Counted from the stretch's first letter, positions 1 to 13,905 are shown. The stretch: DNA of 64,000 nt from Vibrio diabolicus (GCA_001048675.1 CCKK01000004.1:19086-83085); one strand, 5' to 3'. Program-made: numbers and translations. The notes: a model not told the origin generated them from the letters alone.

Positions 1-162
1 GTCCCCAACCGCAATACGAGCTCGGTTACGGCAATGGGCTTGTTGCTCGCAGGTTTCAAATAGCGATAACAACCTTAGTGGTGATTGATAGGTTAAAAAG
101 CGACTGGTTAACCACCAAGTTCGCAGCGCCAAACAGTACGCCGAGAACCAGCGTTCAAACAT
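1..162 (-). CDS. Hypothetical protein, N-terminal part only (cut by window edge)
   Basis: An open frame of 54 codons starts at an ATG at 162 and runs off the left edge of the window. The start is supported by an AAGGAA ribosome-binding site about nine bases upstream. The visible N-terminus (MFERWFSAYC...) is rich in Trp, Leu and Arg, has no lipobox or clear signal peptide, and matches no family I recognise. An in-frame ATG 21 codons upstream lies directly on a GGAGG and is a less likely start. The gene is downstream of gyrB in the same direction but separated by the gyrB terminator, so it probably has its own promoter. Confidence 0.55.
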   Translation of the reverse strand, partial: MFERWFSAYCLALRTWWLTSRFLTYQSPLRLLSLFETCEQQAHCRNRARIAVGD

Positions 163-457
163 GATTATTTCCTTCTTAATGCCTTGTCTTACAAATAAAT
201 TCAGTGCATTGAACCGGAAGTGCATCACCTCCGGCTTAGTTCAGGAAAGTCATCACCATTTTTTCAACCTCCTTATTCATCAGCTCTTCAGCACTATAGC
301 GAGCAGAAAAAAGAAAGCAAAAGCGCCCAAGCGAACAAAATGGCGAGAAAAAAAGAAAACAGAAATAAAATGGCAAGCTTGATCAGGTTATTGGCAGTTA
401 GCACCAGAAAAACCAAAGTCTTGGCAGAAAGTGGCGATTTTCACTGATGGTTAAAAC
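163..457. other. Intergenic stretch with a mini-ORF and a hairpin
   Basis: About 295 bases lie between the partial gene and the gyrB terminator. On the minus strand a consensus AGGAGG (267-272) stands eight bases before an ATG (258) that opens only seven codons (MVMTFLN, stop at 236-238). An in-frame ATG at 280 makes it 14 codons. Just beyond is a hairpin at 214-234 with arms CCGGA-GTG and CAC-TCCGG and a three-base loop, without a T tract. The rest, especially 300-400, is A-rich on the plus strand with no recognisable gene. Confidence 0.35.
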
Positions 458-483
458 AAAAAAAAGCAGCGATTTCTCGCTGC
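458..483 (-). terminator. Intrinsic terminator of gyrB
   Basis: A seven-base-pair perfect stem (466-472 with 477-483, loop TTTC) is followed on the minus strand by eight Ts (plus-strand A run 458-465). It begins 26 bases after the gyrB stop codon and ends the dnaA-dnaN-recF-gyrB block. Confidence 0.85.
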
Positions 484-508
484 TTTTTCCTATTAAGACA
501 AGTTGTCG

Positions 509-4019
<3,511 letters not shown>

Positions 4020-4028
4020 TCAGTTGGC

Positions 4029-5129
4029 TTATAGACGAATTGGCATCACCACGTACATGGCACTGTCATCGTCGGCATTTTCAATCAATGCGCTAGCGTT
4101 AGCATCCGACATCGACACACGTACATTTTCACAACGCAACGTGTTCAGAACATCAAGCACATAGCTTACGTTAAAGCCGATTTCGATGGCGTCACCTTCA
4201 AAGGTCACATCAAGCATCTCTTCCGCTTCTTCTTGTTCTGGGTTATTCGCGGTTATGCGCATTTCAGTATCAGCCAGATTCACACGCACGCCACGGAATT
4301 TTTCGTTGGAAAGAATCGCAGCACGAGAGAAGGCTTGGCGCAACTCGTCACAACTTGCTATTAGGGTCTTATTGGTGCTCTGAGGCAATACGCGGCGGTA
4401 GTCAGGGAAACGACCATCAACCAACTTAGAGGTAAAAGTAAAGTTATTCACCTCAGCACGAACATTGGAGCTACCGATCTGAAGTACTACAGGTTGCTCT
4501 GGCGCGTCCATCAACTTCACTAATTCTTGCACACCTTTGCGTGGCACGATGATTTGCTTCTGCGCAAAATCCGCACCCAGCTGAGTTTGCGATACCGCCA
4601 TACGGTGGCCGTCCGTCGCCACGCTGCGTAGCGTGGTACCGTCAATTTCAAACAACATGCCGTTGAGGTAGTAACGAACGTCTTGATTCGCCATCGAGAA
4701 CTGAGTTTTGTCGATCAGCGTACGTAGATCGGCTTGGCTCAGTGATACTTCCACTTCACTTTGCCAATCTTCAATATTAGGGAAATCGTTCGCAGGAAGC
4801 GTTGCCAATGAGAAACGGCTGCGACCAGAGCGAACTTGTACGCGATCACCTTCTAATACAAATGTGATGATCGCATCGTCCGGTAAACCACGGCAGATAT
4901 CGAGAAACTTACGCGAAGGAACGGTAATGCTGCCCGCTTCAAAATCACCTTCTAGCGTCACTTTGCTTACTAACTCTACTTCAAGATCGGTTGCCGTCAT
5001 CGACAATACGTTCTCTTCTACTTTAAGAAGTAGGTTACCCAGGATTGGCAGAGTTGGTCGGCCACCTAAAGCGCCCGAAACCTGCTGTAGCGGTTTGATT
5101 AAATGACTACGTTCAATGGTAAATTTCAT
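4029..5129 (-). CDS. dnaN: DNA polymerase III beta sliding clamp
   Basis: Ring-shaped processivity clamp that tethers Pol III and other polymerases to DNA and takes part in regulatory inactivation of DnaA through Hda. Its 366 residues equal the E. coli length and fit three repeated clamp domains. The N-terminus MKFTIERSHLIKPLQQVSG and C-terminus YVVMPIRL are hallmarks of enterobacterial and Vibrio beta clamps. It follows dnaA after 63 bases and precedes recF by nine, so the three are probably cotranscribed. Confidence 0.98.
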   Translation of the reverse strand: MKFTIERSHLIKPLQQVSGALGGRPTLPILGNLLLKVEENVLSMTATDLEVELVSKVTLEGDFEAGSITVPSRKFLDICRGLPDDAIITFVLEGDRVQVRSGRSRFSLATLPANDFPNIEDWQSEVEVSLSQADLRTLIDKTQFSMANQDVRYYLNGMLFEIDGTTLRSVATDGHRMAVSQTQLGADFAQKQIIVPRKGVQELVKLMDAPEQPVVLQIGSSNVRAEVNNFTFTSKLVDGRFPDYRRVLPQSTNKTLIASCDELRQAFSRAAILSNEKFRGVRVNLADTEMRITANNPEQEEAEEMLDVTFEGDAIEIGFNVSYVLDVLNTLRCENVRVSMSDANASALIENADDDSAMYVVMPIRL

Positions 5130-5192
5130 GCTTGGCTCTTTACGCTGTCAGCTCAATAAATGATTTGCTTAGAATACCGTTATTCTAACCGA

Positions 5193-6599
5193 TTACGAGG
5201 ACAGGGTGCGAATCAAGTTAGAGTAATCTTCTTTAATATCGTGGCTCTCTTCACGCAGCTGCTCAATCTTGCGACACGCATGAAGTACGGTCGTATGATC
5301 GCGGCCACCAAACGCATCACCAATTTCAGGCAGGCTGTGGTTGGTTAGCTCTTTTGCTAACGCCATGGCCAACTGACGAGGACGCGCTACAGAACGAGAG
5401 CGACGTTTGGACAGCAAGTCAGCCACTTTTATCTTGTAGTATTCAGCCACGGTCTTTTGAATGTTATCGATCGTCACCAGCTTCTCTTGCAGAGCGAGCA
5501 GATCGCGCAGCGCTTCACGAACAAAATCAATCGTAATTGGGCGGCCAGTAAAGTTCGCGTTAGCGATAACGCGGTTCAGTGCACCTTCTAGCTCACGAAC
5601 GTTCGAACGCAGACGCTTGGCAATAAAGAATGCCACTTCATCAGCAAGGTGGATTTGGTGATCTTCGGCTTTTTTCATCAAGATCGCCACACGCGTTTCA
5701 AGCTCAGGCGGCTCGATCGCAACAGTAAGACCCCAACCAAAGCGAGATTTAAGACGATCTTCAACGCCATTAATCTCTTTAGGATAACGGTCAGACGTTA
5801 AGATGATCTGCTGGTTACCTTCCAATAGTGCGTTGAAGGTATGGAAGAATTCTTCTTGCGAACGTTCTTTATTAGCAAAGAATTGGATGTCATCGATAAG
5901 GAGTGCATCCACACTGCGGTAGTAGCGTTTGAATTCTTCAATCGCATTGTTTTGCAGCGCTTTTACCATGTCTTGCACAAAACGCTCTGAGTGCATGTAG
6001 ACCACTTTCGCGTTCGGGTTGTTATCCACAATCGCGTTACCCACCGCATGCAATAAGTGGGTTTTACCCAAACCCGTGCCGCCGTATAGGAATAGTGGGT
6101 TGTAAGCTGCACCAGGGTTATCCGATACCTGACGCGCCGCAGCCAAACCCAGTTGGTTCGACTTACCTTCAACAAAGTTGTCGAACTTGTGTTTTGGGTT
6201 CATGTTTGAGCGGTGATTGATCGCCGCAATCGCTTGAGCGTCGTCATCCCAGGTTTTGTGTACTGGCTTACGTGCCTGTAATTGCGCAGGTGCAGATGAC
6301 TCCGCAGCCACATCTGCAGGCGTACGTGTCGGCGCTGGTTTTGGAGCAGAGACAGGTCGACTCCCCACTTCAAAGCGTAAGTTAGGAATGTCGCCACCAC
6401 AGTATTCCTGTAGTAAACGAGTAATATTGTTCAGATACTTATCACGCACCCAGTCCAACACAAAGCGGTTTGGCGCGAATAGAGTGAGAGTATTGTCATT
6501 GAGCTCCGCTTGTAGCGGACGAACCCACATGCTGAATTCTGTAGCTGGTAGCTCTTCTTGAAGCTGCTGCAAACATTGCAGCCAAAGCGAAGATGACAC
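5193..6599 (-). CDS. dnaA: Chromosomal replication initiator DnaA
   Basis: AAA+ ATPase that binds DnaA boxes at oriC and opens the duplex for DnaB loading. The 468 residues include N-terminal domain I ([13 protein letters not shown]), a variable Pro/Ala-rich linker near 85-125, a Walker [10 protein letters not shown] near residue 175, Walker B LLIDDIQF, and a C-terminal helix-turn-helix signature [15 protein letters not shown] that reads the DnaA box. In this genome dnaA is about 7 kb from oriC rather than next to it. A consensus DnaA box upstream suggests autoregulation. Confidence 0.98.
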   Translation of the reverse strand: MSSSLWLQCLQQLQEELPATEFSMWVRPLQAELNDNTLTLFAPNRFVLDWVRDKYLNNITRLLQEYCGGDIPNLRFEVGSRPVSAPKPAPTRTPADVAAESSAPAQLQARKPVHKTWDDDAQAIAAINHRSNMNPKHKFDNFVEGKSNQLGLAAARQVSDNPGAAYNPLFLYGGTGLGKTHLLHAVGNAIVDNNPNAKVVYMHSERFVQDMVKALQNNAIEEFKRYYRSVDALLIDDIQFFANKERSQEEFFHTFNALLEGNQQIILTSDRYPKEINGVEDRLKSRFGWGLTVAIEPPELETRVAILMKKAEDHQIHLADEVAFFIAKRLRSNVRELEGALNRVIANANFTGRPITIDFVREALRDLLALQEKLVTIDNIQKTVAEYYKIKVADLLSKRRSRSVARPRQLAMALAKELTNHSLPEIGDAFGGRDHTTVLHACRKIEQLREESHDIKEDYSNLIRTLSS

Positions 6600-7011
6600 G
6601 GTGCCCCCACTGAGTAATTGAATTATCGGAAAAGACTGGCAATTTTACCTGTTGATAACCAAGATCGCCAGCGATTGATCGACGATCCAGTGAATAAGAT
6701 CCAAGTTATTCACAATTATTTCTGCAAACTTGATGAGATCAACACACCTTGCCCCAAATTTGCCCACATAACGATCCACAATTGGGCAAAATTCACAAGA
6801 TCGAGTGATTGGTGATAAGTCTGTGTATTATTTTATTCCCAATGCTGATTTTGTCGATCATTTCCCCTGGTTCAGTTCGCATTTTCGTCACATTTAACAT
6901 TCTTCTTCTATTATCTAATAACTCACAGGTCTAGGTTATTGCTCTTGGTTATTTATTTAATTGAGCTAACTAACAGTAGTATTTCCAACCATAAAATTAT
7001 GGAGATGTATT
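6600..7011. promoter_or_regulatory. dnaA upstream region with DnaA box
   Basis: This 412-base divergent spacer separates dnaA (minus) from the ABC transporter operon (plus). A consensus DnaA box TTATTCACA is at 6706-6714, within an area rich in GATC sites (for example around 6665, 6684 and 6698). That arrangement fits autoregulation of dnaA and Dam/SeqA sensitivity. The half nearest the transporter gene is AT-rich. I could not assign a convincing -35/-10 pair to either gene, and no ORF looks real here. Confidence 0.55.
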
Positions 7012-7758
7012 ATGAAAAACTGGATTAAGGTTGCCGTTGCAGCCATTGCACTGTCGGCAGCAACCGTACAAGCAGCTACCGAAGTCAAAGTTGGTATGTC
7101 AGGTCGCTACTTCCCGTTTACTTTTGTAAAGCAAGATAAGCTACAAGGCTTTGAAGTCGACATGTGGGATGAAATCGGCAAACGCAACGATTACAAAATC
7201 GAATACGTAACCGCTAACTTCTCTGGTTTATTTGGTCTGCTAGAAACCGGTCGTATCGATACGATCTCCAACCAAATCACCATGACTGATGAGCGTAAAG
7301 CCAAATACCTATTTGCTGACCCTTACGTTGTAGATGGCGCACAAATTACCGTGCGTAAAGGCAACGACAGCATCAAAGGTGTTGACGATCTTGCGGGCAA
7401 AACCGTTGCTGTGAATCTAGGATCTAACTTCGAGCAACTGCTTCGTCAGTACGACAAAGACGGCAAGATCAACATTAAAACGTACGACACAGGTATCGAA
7501 CATGACGTGGCGCTCGGTCGTGCAGATGCATTTGTAATGGATCGTCTTTCTGCGTTAGAGCTGATTAAGAAAACCGGTCTTCCTTTGGAATTGGCGGGCG
7601 AACCGTTTGAAACCATTCAAAACGCATGGCCTTTCGTGGACAACGAGAAAGGTCGTAAGCTGCAAGAAGAAGTAAACAAAGCACTGGCTGAGATGCGCGC
7701 AGATGGTACAGTAGAGAAAATTTCCGTGAAGTGGTTTGGCGCTGACATCACGAAATAA
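7012..7758 (+). CDS. Polar amino-acid ABC transporter, periplasmic binding protein
   Basis: Solute-binding protein of a polar amino-acid uptake system, 248 residues. A Sec signal peptide covers about residues 1-21 (MKNWIKVAVAAIALSAATVQA). The mature part has the family-3 features: an early GMSGRYFPFTF strand, GFEVDMWDEIG, and DTISNQITMTDERKAKY. It resembles the cystine-binding protein TcyJ (FliY), but ligand specificity is not certain from sequence. It is the first gene of a three-gene operon with permease and ATPase downstream. A hairpin with a weak T tract after it may raise its expression above theirs. Confidence 0.88.
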   Translation: MKNWIKVAVAAIALSAATVQAATEVKVGMSGRYFPFTFVKQDKLQGFEVDMWDEIGKRNDYKIEYVTANFSGLFGLLETGRIDTISNQITMTDERKAKYLFADPYVVDGAQITVRKGNDSIKGVDDLAGKTVAVNLGSNFEQLLRQYDKDGKINIKTYDTGIEHDVALGRADAFVMDRLSALELIKKTGLPLELAGEPFETIQNAWPFVDNEKGRKLQEEVNKALAEMRADGTVEKISVKWFGADITK

Positions 7759-7819
7759 GAACTCTTTGTACTTTAGGCCGCAAAGTGGTATCACTCTCGG
7801 ACTAAAATAAACTTACGTA

Positions 7820-7850
7820 AAGGTGGAACTTGTTTTCCACCTTTTCTTTT
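7820..7850 (+). terminator. Partial terminator after the binding-protein gene
   Basis: An eight-base-pair stem (7820-7827 with 7836-7843) is followed by TTCTTTTC. It sits between the binding-protein gene and its permease, where attenuating hairpins are common and let the binding protein be made in excess of the membrane parts. Confidence 0.6.
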
Positions 7851-7872
7851 CTCTAGCCTTTAGGTAAGCCGT

Positions 7873-8544
7873 ATGGGATTTGACTTTAATTACATGTTGG
7901 AACTGCTGCCGATATTGCTGAAATATCTTGGCACTACCATGGAGATGGCGACATGGGGATTGGTGTTTTCACTGATTTTATCCGTCATTTTAGCCAATAT
8001 TCGCGTATTTAAACTGCCAGTTCTGGATCAATTAAGCCAACTGTACATCAGCTTCTTCCGTGGCACCCCTCTCTTAGTTCAGCTTTTCCTGCTTTATTAC
8101 GGCTTACCACAAATTTTCCCATTGATGGTGGGTATTGATGCCTTCTCAGCAGCGGTGATCGGTTTAACGCTGCACTTTGCCGCTTATATGGCGGAAAGTA
8201 TTCGTGCCGCCATTATTGGTATTGATCGTAGCCAGATGGAAGCGAGCTTGTCGGTGGGTATGACAACATCTCAGGCGATGCGCCGAGTGATTTTACCTCA
8301 AGCAACGCGTGTCGCACTGCCTTCATTGATGAACTATTTCATCGATATGATCAAGTCAACGTCTCTCGCCTTCACGCTTGGTGTGGCCGAAATCATGGCG
8401 AAAGCACAGATGGAAGCCTCATCAAGTTTCCGTTTCTTTGAAGCTTTCCTTGCGGTTGCTCTTATTTACTGGGGCGTGGTGGTGATTCTGACTCGCGTAC
8501 AAATCTGGGCAGAAGCAAAACTGAATAAGGCGTACGTACGATGA
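7873..8544 (+). CDS. Polar amino-acid ABC transporter, permease
   Basis: Inner-membrane subunit of the HisM/GltJ/TcyL type, 223 residues with about five hydrophobic segments. The cytoplasmic EAA loop that docks the ATPase reads [22 protein letters not shown] in part near residues 120-140. The conserved [18 protein letters not shown] motif lies near residue 60. It overlaps the ATPase gene by four bases (ATGA), so translation is probably coupled. With only one permease gene, a homodimeric membrane part is likely. Confidence 0.92.
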   Translation: MGFDFNYMLELLPILLKYLGTTMEMATWGLVFSLILSVILANIRVFKLPVLDQLSQLYISFFRGTPLLVQLFLLYYGLPQIFPLMVGIDAFSAAVIGLTLHFAAYMAESIRAAIIGIDRSQMEASLSVGMTTSQAMRRVILPQATRVALPSLMNYFIDMIKSTSLAFTLGVAEIMAKAQMEASSSFRFFEAFLAVALIYWGVVVILTRVQIWAEAKLNKAYVR

Positions 8545-9278
8545 TTAAGTTAGAAAATATTCACAAACGTTTTGGTGAGACTGAAGTGCTGAAAGGCATC
8601 GACCTCGATATTAAGCAAGGTGAGATCATCGTGATTATCGGCTCAAGTGGTACGGGTAAATCAACCTTGCTGCGTACGGTGAACTTTCTAGAACAAGCAG
8701 ATGAAGGTCGTATCACGATAGATGACATCTCCGTTGATACTCAAAAACACACTAAAGCCGAAGTATTAGCGCTGCGTCGTCGAACTGGCTTTGTGTTCCA
8801 AAACTATGCCCTGTTTGCCCATATGAATGCGCGCCAGAACATTGCCGAAGGTCTAGTGACCGTTCGAGGTTGGAAAAAAGTCGATGCTCTCAAACGAGCG
8901 CAACAAATTCTGGATGACATAGGCCTTGGGGATAAAGGCGATAGTTATCCAGCGGCATTGTCTGGCGGCCAACAACAACGTGTGGGTATCGGCCGAGCGA
9001 TGGCGCTGCAACCAGAACTGCTGTTATTTGACGAACCAACTTCTGCGTTGGATCCGGAATGGGTTGGAGAAGTTCTCTCATTAATGAAGAAGTTAGCTAA
9101 TCAGCATCAAACCATGCTGGTGGTGACGCACGAGATGCAATTCGCGAAAGAAGTCGCAGATAGAGTGATCTTCATGGCGGAAGGCAATATCGTTGAGCAA
9201 GGTTCTCCACAGGATATCTTCGATAATCCACAAGATCCTCGTTTGAAAAAATTCCTTAACCAAGTAGGAATAGAGTAA
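8541..9278 (+). CDS. Polar amino-acid ABC transporter, ATP-binding protein
   Basis: ATPase of the GlnQ/TcyN class, 245 residues. Walker [10 protein letters not shown] is at about residues 33-41, the Q-loop is FVFQNYALF, the ABC signature is [14 protein letters not shown], and Walker B is [13 protein letters not shown] followed by a switch histidine in VVTHEM. It completes the operon and energises uptake of the amino acid bound by the first gene product. The same operon separates dnaA from rpmH in Vibrio, whereas in E. coli the two are adjacent. Confidence 0.95.
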   Translation: MIKLENIHKRFGETEVLKGIDLDIKQGEIIVIIGSSGTGKSTLLRTVNFLEQADEGRITIDDISVDTQKHTKAEVLALRRRTGFVFQNYALFAHMNARQNIAEGLVTVRGWKKVDALKRAQQILDDIGLGDKGDSYPAALSGGQQQRVGIGRAMALQPELLLFDEPTSALDPEWVGEVLSLMKKLANQHQTMLVVTHEMQFAKEVADRVIFMAEGNIVEQGSPQDIFDNPQDPRLKKFLNQVGIE

Positions 9279-9305
9279 CGATCAAGCATCAGGATCGATT
9301 GATCC

Positions 9306-9333
9306 TTGAGATTTTACTCACACTACGTATAAT
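9306..9333 (+). promoter_or_regulatory. Promoter of rpmH-rnpA operon
   Basis: TTGAGA (9306-9311) and a perfect TATAAT (9328-9333) are separated by 16 bases and followed by a GC-rich stretch typical of growth-rate-regulated promoters. The leader to rpmH is about 180 bases. No other features are evident between the ABC ATPase and rpmH. Confidence 0.7.
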
Positions 9334-9520
9334 CGCCCGGCCGGAATTTCGTACTCATTGAGTCATTGACACATTATGTGAGTGTGATTACAATTCCGCC
9401 TCTTTGTTGAGAGGCGTCGGTTGTCCTTCTCTATATAAAGAGCTTCTTTATATAAGAAAGCAAATACCCACGCCGGGTTTAACAAGAACCTAAAACTACT
9501 GATCAGTAAAGGTAATTATC

Positions 9521-9655
9521 ATGAAACGCACTTTTCAACCTACAGTTCTAAAGCGCAAGCGTACTCACGGCTTCCGTGCTCGCATGGCAACTAAGAACGG
9601 TCGTAAAGTTATCAACGCACGTCGTGCAAAAGGCCGTGCGCGCCTATCAAAATAA
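9521..9655 (+). CDS. rpmH: 50S ribosomal protein L34
   Basis: Smallest protein of the large ribosomal subunit, 44 residues and extremely basic. It begins [18 protein letters not shown] and ends [10 protein letters not shown], the canonical L34 sequence. An AAAGGTAA ribosome-binding site precedes the ATG. It heads the classic rpmH-rnpA-yidD-yidC cluster and ends 13 bases before the TTG start of rnpA. It is easily missed because of its size. Confidence 0.97.
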
Positions 9656-9668
9656 TCGCTAGTTTATT

Positions 9669-10025
9669 TTGAACACGTACGCGTTTAATCGGGAGTTACG
9701 TTTGTTAACTCCCGAGCATTATCAAAACGTCTTCCAGCAAGCTCATCGAGCTGGCTCGCCTCATTTCACCATCATTGCTCGCAATAACAAACTTTCTCAT
9801 CCACGATTAGGTTTAGCGGTTCCAAAAAAGCAAATCAAAACGGCTGTCGGTCGTAACCGATTTAAGCGTTTGGCTCGTGAAAGCTTTCGTAACAATCAAC
9901 ATCAGCTTCCAAACAAAGATTTTGTTGTGATTGCGAAGAAAAGCGCGCAAGATTTAAGCAATGAGGAAATTTTTAAGTTGTTTGATAAGCTATGGCAACG
10001 CCTGTCTCGCCCTTCACGTGGATAG
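9669..10025 (+). CDS. rnpA: Ribonuclease P protein component
   Basis: Basic protein subunit of RNase P, which removes 5' leaders from pre-tRNAs together with M1 RNA. The 118 residues start at a TTG codon, which gives the expected N-terminus [18 protein letters not shown]. The central RNR signature [14 protein letters not shown] is intact. The gene overlaps the start of yidD by 34 bases in another frame, a conserved feature of this cluster. Confidence 0.95.
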   Translation: MNTYAFNRELRLLTPEHYQNVFQQAHRAGSPHFTIIARNNKLSHPRLGLAVPKKQIKTAVGRNRFKRLARESFRNNQHQLPNKDFVVIAKKSAQDLSNEEIFKLFDKLWQRLSRPSRG

Positions 10026-10249
10026 CCATTGGGCTCGTTTATCTGTATCGCTGGTTTATCAGCCCTTTGATTGGTCCTCGTTGCCGGTTCACACCAACCT
10101 GTTCCACTTACGCGCTAGAAGCTTTGAGAGCTCACGGTTTTGTAAAAGGATGTTGGTTATCAGGCAAACGTCTATTAAAATGCCACCCTTTGAATGAAGG
10201 GGGGTATGACCCCGTTCCACCAGTCCAAAAACAAGACAGAGATAACTAA
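9992..10249 (+). CDS. yidD: Membrane protein insertion efficiency factor YidD
   Basis: Small membrane-associated protein that aids YidC-dependent insertion, 85 residues. It shows the conserved core [19 protein letters not shown] and [14 protein letters not shown] with three conserved cysteines. An amphipathic or hydrophobic N-terminal helix ([19 protein letters not shown]) should bind the inner membrane. It starts inside the 3' end of rnpA and ends two bases before yidC, so the three are tightly coupled. Confidence 0.94.
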   Translation: MATPVSPFTWIAIGLVYLYRWFISPLIGPRCRFTPTCSTYALEALRAHGFVKGCWLSGKRLLKCHPLNEGGYDPVPPVQKQDRDN

Positions 10250-10251
10250 CG

Positions 10252-11892
10252 ATGGATTCTCAACGTAATATCCTGCTCATCGGTTTGGCCCTGGTTTCTT
10301 TTTTGCTGTTTCAACAATGGCAAGTAGCAAAGAATCCAGAACCTCAAGCAGTTGAACAGGCTCAATCAAGCAGCACTCTACCTGCACCATCTTTTGCTGA
10401 TGAACTTGACCCAGTACCTGGCCAACAGCAAGCTTCTGCAAAAACTATCACAGTAACGACTGATGTTTTAACTCTGTCGATCGACACCGTTGGTGGCGAT
10501 GTGGTACATGCCAACCTTAACGAATACTCTGCTGAGTTAGATTCATCAGATTCTTTTGTTCTGCTTAAAGACGCTCAAGGTCACCAATTTATCGCTCAAA
10601 GCGGTCTAGTGGGTCCTCAAGGTATCGACTTGAGCAGCACTAACCGTCCTCACTACAACGTGAGCGCAGATAGCTTCACTCTAGCTGACGATCAAGATGA
10701 ACTTCGCGTTCCGATGACATTCACTGCAAACGGCATCGAATACACCAAAACTTACATCTTTAAACGCGGCAGCTACGCGCTTAATGTTGAATACGATGTA
10801 GTGAACAACTCAGGCAATAACGCAACATTTGGTATGTACGCTCACCTACGTCAAAACCTAATGGACGATGGTGGTAGCATCACAATGCCTACTTACCGTG
10901 GTGGCGCATACTCAACAGAAGATACGCGTTACAAGAAGTACAGCTTTGATGATATGCAGGATCGCAATCTGTCTCTAAACCTAGCCGATGGCCAAGGTTG
11001 GGCAGCAATGATTCAGCACTACTTTGCCGCAGCTTGGATCCCACGTAACGAACCAGGTACCAACCTATACACTCGTGTAATTGGCAACCTAGGCGACATC
11101 GGCGTTCGTATGCCAAACAAAACTATCGCAACAGGCGATCAGGCTAAGTTTGAAGCAACACTTTGGGTTGGTCCAAAACTGCAAGATGAAATGGCAGAAG
11201 TGGCACCTAACCTAGACCTAGTAGTGGACTACGGCTGGTTATGGTTCATTGCGAAGCCTCTTCATATGTTGCTTTCATTCATCCAGAGCTTTGTTGGCAA
11301 CTGGGGTGTGGCAATCATCTGTCTGACCTTCATCGTTCGTGGTGCAATGTACCCACTAACGAAAGCGCAATACACGTCTATGGCGAAAATGCGTATGCTT
11401 CAGCCTAAGCTGCAAGCTATGCGTGAGCGCATCGGTGATGACCGCCAACGTATGAGCCAAGAAATGATGGAACTGTACAAGAAAGAGAAAGTAAACCCAC
11501 TCGGTGGCTGTTTACCTCTTATCCTACAGATGCCTATCTTCATCGCACTATACTGGGCGCTAATGGAATCGGTAGAGCTACGTCACTCTCCATTCTTTGG
11601 TTGGATTCACGACTTGTCAGCGCAGGACCCTTACTACATCCTGCCGCTGTTGATGGGTGCGTCTATGTTCCTAATCCAGAAGATGAGCCCGACAACAGTA
11701 ACGGATCCAATGCAGCAGAAGATCATGACCTTTATGCCGGTTATGTTTACCTTCTTCTTCTTGTTCTTCCCATCAGGTCTCGTTCTGTACTGGTTGGTGT
11801 CGAACATCGTAACGCTTATCCAGCAAACTCTGATCTACAAAGGGTTAGAGAAAAAGGCTTACACAGCAAGTAACCTTTTAGGAAATGATTGA
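10252..11892 (+). CDS. yidC: Membrane protein insertase YidC
   Basis: Inner-membrane insertase (Oxa1/Alb3 family) acting alone or with SecYEG, for example on the c subunit of ATP synthase. Its 546 residues have an N-terminal anchor (residues about 5-20), a large periplasmic domain to about 325, and a C-terminal five-helix core with [13 protein letters not shown], the hydrophilic-groove Arg in [10 protein letters not shown], and [16 protein letters not shown]. The last gene of rpmH-rnpA-yidD-yidC, closed by a strong terminator. Confidence 0.97.
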   Translation: MDSQRNILLIGLALVSFLLFQQWQVAKNPEPQAVEQAQSSSTLPAPSFADELDPVPGQQQASAKTITVTTDVLTLSIDTVGGDVVHANLNEYSAELDSSDSFVLLKDAQGHQFIAQSGLVGPQGIDLSSTNRPHYNVSADSFTLADDQDELRVPMTFTANGIEYTKTYIFKRGSYALNVEYDVVNNSGNNATFGMYAHLRQNLMDDGGSITMPTYRGGAYSTEDTRYKKYSFDDMQDRNLSLNLADGQGWAAMIQHYFAAAWIPRNEPGTNLYTRVIGNLGDIGVRMPNKTIATGDQAKFEATLWVGPKLQDEMAEVAPNLDLVVDYGWLWFIAKPLHMLLSFIQSFVGNWGVAIICLTFIVRGAMYPLTKAQYTSMAKMRMLQPKLQAMRERIGDDRQRMSQEMMELYKKEKVNPLGGCLPLILQMPIFIALYWALMESVELRHSPFFGWIHDLSAQDPYYILPLLMGASMFLIQKMSPTTVTDPMQQKIMTFMPVMFTFFFLFFPSGLVLYWLVSNIVTLIQQTLIYKGLEKKAYTASNLLGND

Positions 11893-11894
11893 GA

Positions 11895-11925
11895 AAGGCG
11901 GCCAAAAGGTCGCCTTTTTGTTTTT
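11895..11925 (+). terminator. Intrinsic terminator after yidC
   Basis: Nine-base-pair stem (11895-11903 with 11908-11916, one G-U pair, loop AAAA) followed by a T-rich tract (11915-11925). Its sequence is almost the same as the terminator after atpC. Confidence 0.88.
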
Positions 11926-11990
11926 GGCTGATTACAATTCAGCTAACTAAAGTTATGGCTCAATTTGAGCCCAGCTCAAAAGGCAAAATT

Positions 11991-13352
11991 ATGACTACAG
12001 ATACGATTGTCGCTCAAGCGACCGCGCCTGGTCGTGGCGGTGTCGGTATTATTCGAGTATCAGGCCCTAAAGCCAACCAAGTGGCGTTAGAAGTCACGGG
12101 TAAGACACTAAAGCCCCGCTATGCAGAGTACCTGCCGTTTAAGTCAGAAGATGGCACTGTGCTTGATCAGGGCATCGCTCTGTACTTCCCTAACCCGCAC
12201 TCATTTACAGGTGAAGACGTACTTGAGCTGCAAGGCCATGGCGGCCCCGTCGTGATGGATATGCTGATAAAACGCATTCTAGGTATTGATGGTATTCGAG
12301 CAGCTCGCCCTGGTGAGTTCTCTGAACGCGCGTTCCTGAACGATAAACTCGACCTCGCTCAAGCAGAAGCAATTGCAGACCTCATTGATGCAAGTTCTGA
12401 AGAAGCAGCAAAATCGGCGCTGCAATCCTTACAGGGCGCCTTTTCAGGGCGCATTAATACCTTAGTTGAGTCGCTGATTCATTTGCGTATCTATGTTGAG
12501 GCAGCCATCGACTTCCCAGAAGAAGAGATCGACTTTCTGGCCGACGGCAAAGTGGCTGGTGACCTACAAGCCATCATCGACAACCTAGATGCGGTGCGTA
12601 AAGAAGCCAACCAAGGCGCGATCATGCGTGAAGGGATGAAAGTCGTGATTGCAGGTCGTCCAAATGCGGGCAAATCAAGCCTACTGAACGCGCTATCAGG
12701 CAAAGAGTCTGCAATCGTAACCGACATCGCAGGTACCACGCGTGACGTCCTGCGTGAGCATATCCACATTGATGGTATGCCACTACACATCATTGATACA
12801 GCAGGTCTGCGTGATGCCTCCGACGAAGTCGAGAAAATCGGTATCGAGCGCGCGTGGGATGAAATCGCTCAAGCAGACCGCGTCTTGTTCATGGTGGATG
12901 GCACCACAACCGATGCCACCGATCCGAAAGATATCTGGCCAGACTTTGTGGATCGCCTACCCGACAATATCGGCATAACCGTGATCCGAAACAAAGCGGA
13001 TCAAACGGGTGAAGAAATGGGGATCTGCCACGTCAATAACCCTACCCTCATCCGCTTGTCAGCGAAAACTGGTGCAGGGGTTGAAGCTCTGCGTGAACAC
13101 CTAAAAGAATGCATGGGCTTCTCAGGCAATAGTGAGGGTGGCTTTATGGCTCGTCGCCGTCACCTCGATGCATTGGAACGCGCCGCACAGCACCTTCAAA
13201 TAGGCCAGGAACAGCTTGAAGGCTATATGGCTGGTGAGATACTGGCAGAAGAGCTGCGCATCACCCAACAGCATCTCAACGAGATTACCGGCGAGTTCAG
13301 TTCTGACGACTTACTGGGCCGAATCTTCTCTTCATTCTGTATCGGGAAGTAA
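11991..13352 (+). CDS. mnmE: tRNA uridine-5-carboxymethylaminomethyl GTPase MnmE
   Basis: GTPase that with MnmG installs the cmnm5 group on wobble U34 of several tRNAs. Starting at the ATG at 11991 gives 453 residues, matching the family (E. coli 454); a longer frame from 11889 would run through the yidC terminator. The N-terminus [19 protein letters not shown] is canonical. The G domain carries [28 protein letters not shown] and NKAD, and the C-terminus ends with catalytic-cysteine motif CIGK. Its partner mnmG lies across oriC. Confidence 0.97.
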   Translation: MTTDTIVAQATAPGRGGVGIIRVSGPKANQVALEVTGKTLKPRYAEYLPFKSEDGTVLDQGIALYFPNPHSFTGEDVLELQGHGGPVVMDMLIKRILGIDGIRAARPGEFSERAFLNDKLDLAQAEAIADLIDASSEEAAKSALQSLQGAFSGRINTLVESLIHLRIYVEAAIDFPEEEIDFLADGKVAGDLQAIIDNLDAVRKEANQGAIMREGMKVVIAGRPNAGKSSLLNALSGKESAIVTDIAGTTRDVLREHIHIDGMPLHIIDTAGLRDASDEVEKIGIERAWDEIAQADRVLFMVDGTTTDATDPKDIWPDFVDRLPDNIGITVIRNKADQTGEEMGICHVNNPTLIRLSAKTGAGVEALREHLKECMGFSGNSEGGFMARRRHLDALERAAQHLQIGQEQLEGYMAGEILAEELRITQQHLNEITGEFSSDDLLGRIFSSFCIGK

Positions 13353-13363
13353 ATAATCGAACG

Positions 13364-13400
13364 CGCGGTGCTGAGCTTAACTCACACCGCGTTTCTTTTT
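13364..13400 (+). terminator. Intrinsic terminator after mnmE
   Basis: Long hairpin with arms CGCGGTG (13364-13370) and CACCGCG (13385-13391), extended inward by TGAG/CTCA with one bulged base, then TTTCTTTTT. Confidence 0.85.
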
Positions 13401-13452
13401 GTACGGCAAGCCATCCATGAGCTTTAGCCGTCGCATTCAATAAGGAAGAAGT

Positions 13453-13887
13453 ATGATCCACATTATTACAGGCAGCACGCTAGGTGGCGCAGAATACGTA
13501 GGGGATCACCTGAGTGATCTACTCAACGAGAATGGATTTGAAACAACGATCCACAACCAGCCGTCTCTCGATGAGATCGAAAATCAAGGAACGTGGTTGG
13601 TGATCACCTCAACCCATGGGGCTGGTGAGTACCCTGATAATATTCAACCTTTTATCGCGGCATTACAAAATACCCCGCCGAAAATGACCGACGTAAAGTT
13701 CGCAGTGATTGCGATTGGTGATTCAAGCTATGATACGTTCTGCGCCGCTGGTCAACACGCTTATGATTTACTAGAGGACATTGGTGCCACACCGCTCGCT
13801 GATTGTCTTAAGATTGATGTACTGAGCCATGCTGTACCCGAAGACGCCGCAGAGGCATGGTTAAAAGAGAATATCGAACGCTTTTAA
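13453..13887 (+). CDS. mioC: FMN-binding protein MioC
   Basis: Short-chain flavodoxin, 144 residues (E. coli 147). The FMN phosphate loop is at the N-terminus ([15 protein letters not shown]), followed by [11 protein letters not shown] and [14 protein letters not shown], the isoalloxazine-binding loops. MioC flanks oriC in E. coli too, where its transcription can enter the origin. Here a terminator follows the gene before the first DnaA box. Its cellular role is not firmly settled; an effect on biotin synthase electron transfer has been reported for E. coli. Confidence 0.93.
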   Translation: MIHIITGSTLGGAEYVGDHLSDLLNENGFETTIHNQPSLDEIENQGTWLVITSTHGAGEYPDNIQPFIAALQNTPPKMTDVKFAVIAIGDSSYDTFCAAGQHAYDLLEDIGATPLADCLKIDVLSHAVPEDAAEAWLKENIERF

Positions 13888-13905
13888 GCTCCCCGCTTTC
13901 CCTTC

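Noticed and set aside
11889..11990. Extended N-terminus of mnmE starting at 11889
   Set aside because: It runs through the yidC terminator and overlaps yidC; the ATG at 11991 gives the canonical N-terminus and length.
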